From Thiothrix sp. (lineage in GTDB: Bacteria > Pseudomonadota > Gammaproteobacteria > Thiotrichales > Thiotrichaceae), in the NCBI GenBank assembly GCA_020442915.1, contig JAGRJD010000041.1, positions 7,949 to 47,713 on the forward strand: a stretch of DNA of 39,765 nt, read 5' to 3'. Position numbers and translations under genes: made by a program. Positions 32,773 through 39,765 of this stretch are shown in pieces. Numbering within the stretch: the first letter of the stretch is position 1; each line of letters starts with the position of its first letter. Below the pieces are notes generated by a model. That model did no database searches, was not told the origin of the DNA, and saw only the letters and a program-made list of their open reading frames with translations.

Positions 32773-33594
32773 GTGTCAGTGAGTGACCGTTATGCCGTAT
32801 TGGGAAATCCGGTAAAGCACAGCAGATCCCCCGCCATTCATGCCCTGTTTGCCCGCCAGACCGGGCAGGCTGTCCGGTATGAGGCCCTGATGCCGGCCCT
32901 GGACGGGTTTGGGGCTTTTGTGGCTGATCTGCAGGCCCGTGGCCTGCGGGGCTGCAATGTCACCCTGCCGTTCAAGCAGGAAGCCTGGGCCCTGGCAACC
33001 GGGCTCAGTGAGCATGCCCGGCGGGCCGGGGCGGTGAATACCCTGAGCTTTCAGCCGGATGGCCGCATTCAGGGGGCCAATACCGATGGGGTCGGACTGG
33101 TGCGTGACCTGCAGCGCTTCGGGATAGCGCCGCCGGGGCTGCGCATTCTGCTGCTGGGAGCCGGCGGGGCTTCGCGCGGGGTATTGCAGCCCCTGCTGGA
33201 GCAGGCACCGGAGCAGTTGCACATTGCCAACCGCACGCCTGAAAAAGCACGGGAGCTGGCGCAGGCTTTTGCGGCTTTCGGTGCGGTCAGCGGGGGGGGG
33301 TATACCGCGCTGGATGGTCCCTTCGACCTCATCATCAATGCCACTGCCGCCAGCATTGCCGGTGATCTGCCGCCATTGCCCGCCGGCATTCTGCTGGAAG
33401 GCGGCAGTGCCTATGACATGATGTACGGCGCGGAACCGACCCCGTTCATGGACTGGGCACAGGTACACGGAGCCGGCAGGGTGCTGGATGGTCTGGGCAT
33501 GCTGGTGGAGCAGGCTGCCGAATCCTTTTACATCTGGCGCGGTGTCCGTCCGGAAACCACGTCAGTGCTGGAAACTGTCCGCAGCCGTTTGTAG
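32773..33594 (+). CDS. aroE: Shikimate 5-dehydrogenase
   Basis: The protein has 273 residues from GTG 32773, chosen because AAGG lies eight bases upstream and the frame then begins SDRYAVLGNPVKHSRSP, as in AroE. A TTG at 32731 would add 14 unconserved residues. Catalytic Lys68 is in NVTLPFKQ, Asp105 in GANTDGVG, the NADP loop GAGGASRG is at 129-136 with NRTPEKA following, and a C-terminal DGLGMLVEQAAESF binds shikimate. It reduces 3-dehydroshikimate to shikimate in aromatic amino-acid synthesis. It is followed by decayed mobile DNA. Confidence 0.96.
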   Translation: MSVSDRYAVLGNPVKHSRSPAIHALFARQTGQAVRYEALMPALDGFGAFVADLQARGLRGCNVTLPFKQEAWALATGLSEHARRAGAVNTLSFQPDGRIQGANTDGVGLVRDLQRFGIAPPGLRILLLGAGGASRGVLQPLLEQAPEQLHIANRTPEKARELAQAFAAFGAVSGGGYTALDGPFDLIINATAASIAGDLPPLPAGILLEGGSAYDMMYGAEPTPFMDWAQVHGAGRVLDGLGMLVEQAAESFYIWRGVRPETTSVLETVRSRL

Positions 33595-33640
33595 CGGCAA
33601 AACGCTTGCCCAGACTTAATCTTTCGAGAAAGTCCGGAAA

Positions 33641-33960
33641 GTGCCCCACAAAGGCAAGAAGCACTGGCAATGGATTGCTGAAACCGATGTCAGCCTGACC
33701 CGCCCCAAACCCAGTAGCAAGAAAAGCCGTAAACCGGCAGTGCCAGGCAGCCCGGTGGAAGCCTGTCTAGTCATCAGCCGTATTCTCACCGATGACGGCA
33801 AGCTGCTGGCCGAATGGTTCCTGATAACCCATGTGACAGAGGTCGACAAGGTAACTATTGCACTTTGGTATTATGGGTATTGGTAGGTTGAACCTTGGCA
33901 GCAGGAATCTGTACTGGCCATTGCCCAAACGGTTGCTGTCGCCCAGTATGGTATGTGTGG
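33641..33960 (+). pseudogene. IS4-like transposase remnant
   Basis: The open part (33641-33886) ends ISRILTDDGKLLAEWFLITH, then VDKVTIALWYYGYW and a stop. IS4-type transposases continue here with a W-R-I-E-S-Y-F-K-L-L-K helix; that catalytic segment is lost, and after the stop the frame reads VEPWQQESVLAIAQ, which is the next family segment. So this is a C-terminal fragment with an internal deletion of about 15 residues, with no 5' half. The insertion lies directly after aroE. Family call rests on these motifs only. Confidence 0.65.
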
Positions 33961-34018
33961 CGGTGTGAGCGTTATGAGCCATGTTGGCAATCATGAAGGC
34001 CTACTCACCAGAACAACT

Positions 34019-34041
34019 GGACGGTCTCAAAAAGACCGTCC
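34019..34041. terminator. Short hairpin downstream of pobA
   Basis: A perfect 9 bp stem (34019-34027 with 34033-34041) has an A-rich five-base loop, lying 64 bp beyond the pobA stop on the minus strand. There is no proper T tract. A second inverted pair GTGCCTG/CAGGCAC lies at 34062-34068 and 34083-34089, closer to pobA. Confidence 0.4.
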
Positions 34042-34104
34042 AACAATTTGTGCAGATACCTGTGCCTGTAAACGGGGGAGAGCAGGCACCTGTTTTATCA
34101 GCTG

Positions 34105-36376
<2,272 letters not shown>

Positions 36377-36491
36377 GGCTGGTGCTCAGCCGGGCAATTC
36401 CCCACAGTTGCCGGGTCCGTCTTCCGGTTTCTGCACTCCTGCCGTTATACTCCGCTCCCGTTTAATGGCACGAATGAGAAACGGAGCAATC

Positions 36492-36992
36492 ATGAAGAAA
36501 CTGGAACACGCGTTCGAGCATTTTCTGTTCACCAGCCGCTGGCTGCTGGGGCCGGTCTATCTGGCGCTGGTGATCACGCTGGTGGTCTTGCTGATCAAGG
36601 CCTTCAAGCAGCTCTGGCTGCTGATGAGCACCATCCTGACCGCCGAAAGCGAGCAGATCATTTTTGGCGTGCTGTCACTGGTGGATATCTCCCTGGTCAT
36701 GAACCTGCTGATCATCATCATCTTCAGCGGGTATGAAAACTTTGTCTCCAAGATGGACGAGCTGCACGGGCATGCCGACCGTCCCGAATGGATGGGGCAT
36801 ATCGGCTTTACCGACCTGAAACTGAAACTGATCGGCTCCATTGTGGCTATTTCCGGCATCGAACTGCTCAAGGCCTTCATGTATGTGGAAAGCCTGTCTG
36901 ACCGCGATCTGGGCTGGATGGTCGGGATTCACCTGACCTTTGTGGTTTCCGGAGTGCTGTATGCGTTCATGGACCGGCTCAGCCATCACTGA
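36492..36992 (+). CDS. yqhA: UPF0114 family membrane protein (YqhA-like)
   Basis: The protein has 166 residues with GGAG at 36483-36486. Four helices are seen (about 17-38, 56-82, 112-130 and 140-160) with SLVDISLVMNLLIIIIFSGYENFVS and the SGIELLKAFMY block, both typical of the YqhA family, which has no established function. The start MKKLEHAFEHFLF is conserved in the family. The gene converges with a DMT exporter gene only three bases away. Confidence 0.92.
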   Translation: MKKLEHAFEHFLFTSRWLLGPVYLALVITLVVLLIKAFKQLWLLMSTILTAESEQIIFGVLSLVDISLVMNLLIIIIFSGYENFVSKMDELHGHADRPEWMGHIGFTDLKLKLIGSIVAISGIELLKAFMYVESLSDRDLGWMVGIHLTFVVSGVLYAFMDRLSHH

Positions 36993-36995
36993 GGC

Positions 36996-37838
36996 TCAGC
37001 CAAGCCGTAGCAGAATCACCCCGGAAAGGATGACAGCGGCAGCCCCCAGTCTGCGCGCTCCGACCGGTTCTTTCAGCAGCAGCACTCCCAGCAGCATGGC
37101 AAACAGGATGCTGGTTTCGCGCATGGCCGTGACCAGCGCCAGCGGTGCCTGGGTAAAGGCCCATACCACCATGGCATAGGCCGTGTAGGAGGCGAATCCG
37201 GCCTTGAGCGTGAACGGTAACTGGCGGGTGAACAGTACGCGCACCAGCCCCGGCCGTTTGAAATGCAGATAGACGGACCAGATCAGCGGGTTGATCAGGG
37301 ATGTGGCCGAATAATACCCGATGGCGCTCCCGGCGAGGCGGGCACCGATGCCATCCACGCTGGAGTAGGTGGCGATGCAGAGGCCGGTGGCCAGCGAGAG
37401 CAGACCAACCTTGGGGTCGATATGGCCATCCCGGCTGCGCAGCAGCGCCAGCAGAATCAGCCCGCTGCCGATCAGCAGTACTGCCAGCCCTTCCTGCAGC
37501 GAGAGGGATTCACCGATCAGGCCTACCGATACCAGTGCCACCAGCAGGGGAGCGACACCCCGTGCCAGCGGGTAGACCTGGCTCAGATCACCGATGTGGT
37601 AGGCTTTGTGCAGGAATAGCTGGTAGCCGGTATGCACCAGCACGCTGCCGATGATCCAGGGCCAGGCTGCCGGGGCCGGCAGGGGCACAAACACCAGCGC
37701 CAGCAGGGCATAGGGGATGTGACCATAGACCATGGCACTCATGCCCATGAGCTTGTCGTCGCTGCGCTTGACCAGAAAGTTCCAGCCTGCATGCAGCAGG
37801 GCGGCCAGCAGCACGACCAGAGTGACGGTGAGAGACAT
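36996..37838 (-). CDS. EamA/DMT-superfamily transporter
   Basis: The protein has 280 residues and ten helices in two EamA repeats. It starts within a few bases of the end of the SGNH hydrolase gene on the same strand, so the two are an operon. LLHAGWNFLVKRS, HIGDLSQVYPLARGVAPLLVA and MRETSILFAMLLGVLLLKEPVG are EamA signatures; the second resembles the substrate-site helices of multidrug or phosphonate-associated DMT proteins. Substrate unknown, perhaps a product released by the hydrolase. Confidence 0.88.
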   Translation of the reverse strand: MSLTVTLVVLLAALLHAGWNFLVKRSDDKLMGMSAMVYGHIPYALLALVFVPLPAPAAWPWIIGSVLVHTGYQLFLHKAYHIGDLSQVYPLARGVAPLLVALVSVGLIGESLSLQEGLAVLLIGSGLILLALLRSRDGHIDPKVGLLSLATGLCIATYSSVDGIGARLAGSAIGYYSATSLINPLIWSVYLHFKRPGLVRVLFTRQLPFTLKAGFASYTAYAMVVWAFTQAPLALVTAMRETSILFAMLLGVLLLKEPVGARRLGAAAVILSGVILLRLG

Positions 37839-37841
37839 GGA

Positions 37842-38483
37842 TCAGTACGGGCCGGTGCTGTGGATCCGTTGCACCTGCGCTGCCAGTGCGGTACCCAGGG
37901 TCCGGTGGGTTTCTGCGTTGAAGTGCACCCCGTCCACCGGGCTGGTTGTGATCACGCTGCTGGCATCAAAAAAGTGGCAGCCGCATTCCGTGGCCATGTC
38001 GGCATAGCAGCGGGCAAATCCGCGGGATTTTTCCACCCCGAAAATGCGGGGCGAGAAGCGGCTGATGCTGCTTTCCACCAGCGGGGGCGGAGCAATCAGC
38101 AGTACGGCAGGTGCCGCCTGGTTCACACCGCTGGCGCTGGCTTGCGTCACCCGTACCAGCCGTCCGACCGATTTGGCGATTTCAAAGGCCGTGACATTGA
38201 AGCGGTCCTTGGCATCGTTGGTGCCGAGCATGATCAGTACCAGGTCCAGCGGTTTGTGCGAGCGCAGGCAGGGGATGAGGTAGGCAAGGCCGCTCATGTG
38301 ATCCTCGACCACATCCTCCCAGACTGTGGTACGTCCGTTCATGCCTTCTTCGATGACCTCAAAGCCGGTCCCGAGCCGGGTGGCCATGTGGCGCGGCCAG
38401 CGGGTGTGGTGGTCAAAACGGTTGCCGGTCTGCGGGTCATAGCCCCAGGTGTTGGAGTCGCCGAAGCACAGGATGCGGTACAT
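37842..38483 (-). CDS. SGNH/GDSL-family hydrolase
   Basis: The protein has 213 residues with AAGGAAA upstream on the minus strand. Block I is FGDSNTWG with nucleophile Ser10. GMNGRTT supplies the block II glycine, MLGTNDAK is block III with the Asn, and DGVHFNAETH is block V with the catalytic Asp and His. The absence of a signal peptide suggests a cytoplasmic esterase or acyl hydrolase similar to arylesterases of the SGNH fold. It is followed directly by the DMT transporter gene, so transport and hydrolysis of one compound may be linked. Confidence 0.92.
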   Translation of the reverse strand: MYRILCFGDSNTWGYDPQTGNRFDHHTRWPRHMATRLGTGFEVIEEGMNGRTTVWEDVVEDHMSGLAYLIPCLRSHKPLDLVLIMLGTNDAKDRFNVTAFEIAKSVGRLVRVTQASASGVNQAAPAVLLIAPPPLVESSISRFSPRIFGVEKSRGFARCYADMATECGCHFFDASSVITTSPVDGVHFNAETHRTLGTALAAQVQRIHSTGPY

Positions 38484-38511
38484 GGGTGGTTTCCTTACGG
38501 TCGGGTTTCAA

Positions 38512-38766
38512 CTATTTCACAGAGCAGGCAGTCGGGCAAGCTGTGCCTGTCACCAGCGTGTATGCATCGGGAAGGTATGCCGGTGGGGTTTCGGCGGTGC
38601 AAGGGGATACCGGGGCTTTCGCACAGTTTGCCAATATCAGTACATCTACAGGAGCCCGAATGCGTCGTGAGCAGCCGGGGGGTGTACTCCAGAATTTTTC
38701 CTGTTGACGGTCGTACACATCAAACAAAAGAAACCAGGCGGGTAGTGCATCGTAGCTCAACGAGTG
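38512..38766 (-). pseudogene. RNA-ligase-family protein remnant cut by an IS element
   Basis: Reading the minus strand from the IS edge gives HSLSYDALPAWFLLFDVYD, then RQQEKFWSTP, which matches the adenylation-domain segment of bacterial RNA ligase family proteins (the part after the nucleotidyl-lysine motif). No start precedes it, since the IS boundary cuts the frame and a stop lies at 38767-38769. The later residues drift away from the family, so decay or frameshift is likely. The 5' part would lie beyond the window's right edge, if it survives. Confidence 0.55.
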
Positions 38767-38770
38767 TTAA

Positions 38771-39745
38771 AGTGGACCCTAAAGTCAAGACAGGAAGTCG
38801 ACAAATTCAAGTTAAACTCCGGGCCTGTTTGAAAGTACCTCAGCCAAGTGTATGGCCAGGCGTCTGGTAATCAAGCGACTGGTGCAGCCGCTCGGTATTG
38901 TAAAAGCTGAAATACGCTGCCAGACTGGCATGCAGTTCAAGGAACGGTCTGAAACTCATGCAGATACAGGCACTCATACTGGACTGACCGCCAGAGTCGC
39001 TCCACAAAATGTTGTCCAGCGCCCGGGCCTTTGCCGTCCATGCTGATGCGAATTCTCCGCTCCTGCAAGGGGGCCAGAAAATCCTCGCTGGTGAACTGGC
39101 TGCCCTGATCCGTGTTGAAAATCTCGGGCTTTGCCTGCTGCAGGGTACGGTTCAACGCTTGGACACAGAAGCCCGCATCCAGGGTACTTACGGCTCACCG
39201 GATGACCTTCCTGATTCAGCTACTCGGTCAGTCGGCGGCTGCCATAAAAGGGCGTGGGCAGGTACTGCTCATCCAGCAGACGCATCAACTGCAGGTTTGC
39301 CAGACTTTCACCCGCAGGAGCCGGGTAATACCAGCTGGATCGGTTCAGCCCCAGTAACTCACACTGACGCTTGATGCCCAGCTGCGGATGCTCAGGCTCA
39401 ATGCACTTGCGCATGGCATCAACAGACAGCACCAGATTTTTTTTCAACCAGTCCAGCTCCATTTTCAGGCGACCGATTTCCTCGTACAACGGCGCTGTCA
39501 GGCTGGCCGGGTCCGCCTTGGCCGCTGTTCGGCCAAACAGTTCCGGTGCCATCTTCAGCAGCTGCTGTTTCCACTGGCTGATCTGGACGGCGGCTATCTC
39601 ATGCTCGCCTGGGCCAGCTGGCTGAGTGTTTTGTCCCCTCTGCAAGCTGCCAGGGCCACTCGGGCCTTGAATTCCGGGGCATGGCGTTTGCGTTTTGCTG
39701 TCATTGTGTACCCTCCTGTCAGCAGCAATGTAAAACTGATCCACT
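38771..39745 (-). mobile_element. Decayed IS3-family insertion sequence
   Basis: Related ends AGTGGACCC (from 38771, plus strand) and AGTGGATCA (minus strand from about 39745) are imperfect terminal inverted repeats about 975 bp apart, enclosing an IS3-type transposase pseudogene. The exact border and target duplication could not be fixed: flanks show TAA on the left and TAA or AAT on the right. Confidence 0.75.
38840..39704 (-). pseudogene. IS3-family transposase orfAB, multiply disrupted
   Basis: OrfA starts at ATG 39704 with TAKRKRHAPEFKARVALAAC, but a two-base insertion near 39601-39606 shifts the frame before EIAAVQISQWKQQLLKMAPE. An A8 run (39437-39444) marks the usual IS3 frameshift zone. 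OrfB continues LSVDAMRKCIEPEHPQLGIK, then YGSRRLTE and an amber stop (39220-39222). Near 39185 the frame jumps from SRKY to LDAGFCVQALNRTLQQAKP, so about 80 residues including the first catalytic Asp are deleted. Small indels near 39026, 39008 and 38940 follow, and the end is LHQSLDYQTPGHTLG with the stop at 38840-38842. It cannot encode an active transposase. Confidence 0.88.
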
Positions 39746-39765
39746 AATGACCATTCAAAACTGCC

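Noticed and set aside
38486..38707. 73-codon plus-strand frame near the SGNH gene
   Set aside because: It starts in the SGNH leader and lies opposite the RNA-ligase-like remnant, which has recognisable motifs on the minus strand.

Overview
The window looks like chromosomal DNA of a GC-rich (roughly 60 percent, by eye) gammaproteobacterium. NarX/NarL-type regulators, RluE, YqhA, AroE, ArgB and a UbiH/VisC-type hydroxylase all read as gammaproteobacterial. A siroheme-amidase/DsrR-like pair suggests sulfur or siroheme redox metabolism. I cannot name the genus.

Positions 1-6886 hold the most unusual block. It starts with the 3' end of an RND pump gene that has a long charged tail after an A10 tract. 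There follow a secreted Ala/Pro-rich repeat protein, an orphan ParA ATPase and a membrane-anchored repeat protein with a TPR-like end; a strong terminator closes this unit. A second unit encodes a one-helix membrane protein with a long methionine-zipper coiled coil and a dynamin-like GTPase with a membrane hairpin. I infer an undescribed envelope or membrane-remodelling and positioning system. ApbE and RluE follow.

Positions 8556-13209 carry a membrane protein, a DUF475/TerC protein, a CmpX/MscS-type channel-like protein and an inner-membrane OmpA-domain protein. A promoter at 13479-13507 appears to drive a tight operon (13550-18173): CobB/DsrN-like amidase, cysteine-less IscA-like (DsrR-like) protein, NarX-like kinase with a Cys-rich GAF and no periplasmic sensor, NarL-like regulator, and rhodanese. 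On the minus strand, a cNMP/CBS/DUF294 protein is translationally coupled to a DEDDh exonuclease.

Positions 20975-37838 are largely metabolic and transport genes: a DedA-PAP2-LssY fusion, a tctCBA-AbrB tricarboxylate uptake operon, a capsule-type glycosyltransferase, two DMT exporters, argB, a ubiquinone-type hydroxylase, aroE, a divergent pobA / AraC-regulator pair with a rich palindromic control region, yqhA and an SGNH hydrolase.

Mobile DNA is decayed: an IS4-like transposase remnant lies after aroE, and an IS3-family element with several lesions sits at the right edge, where it truncates an RNA-ligase-like gene. I saw no rRNA, tRNA or CRISPR array.
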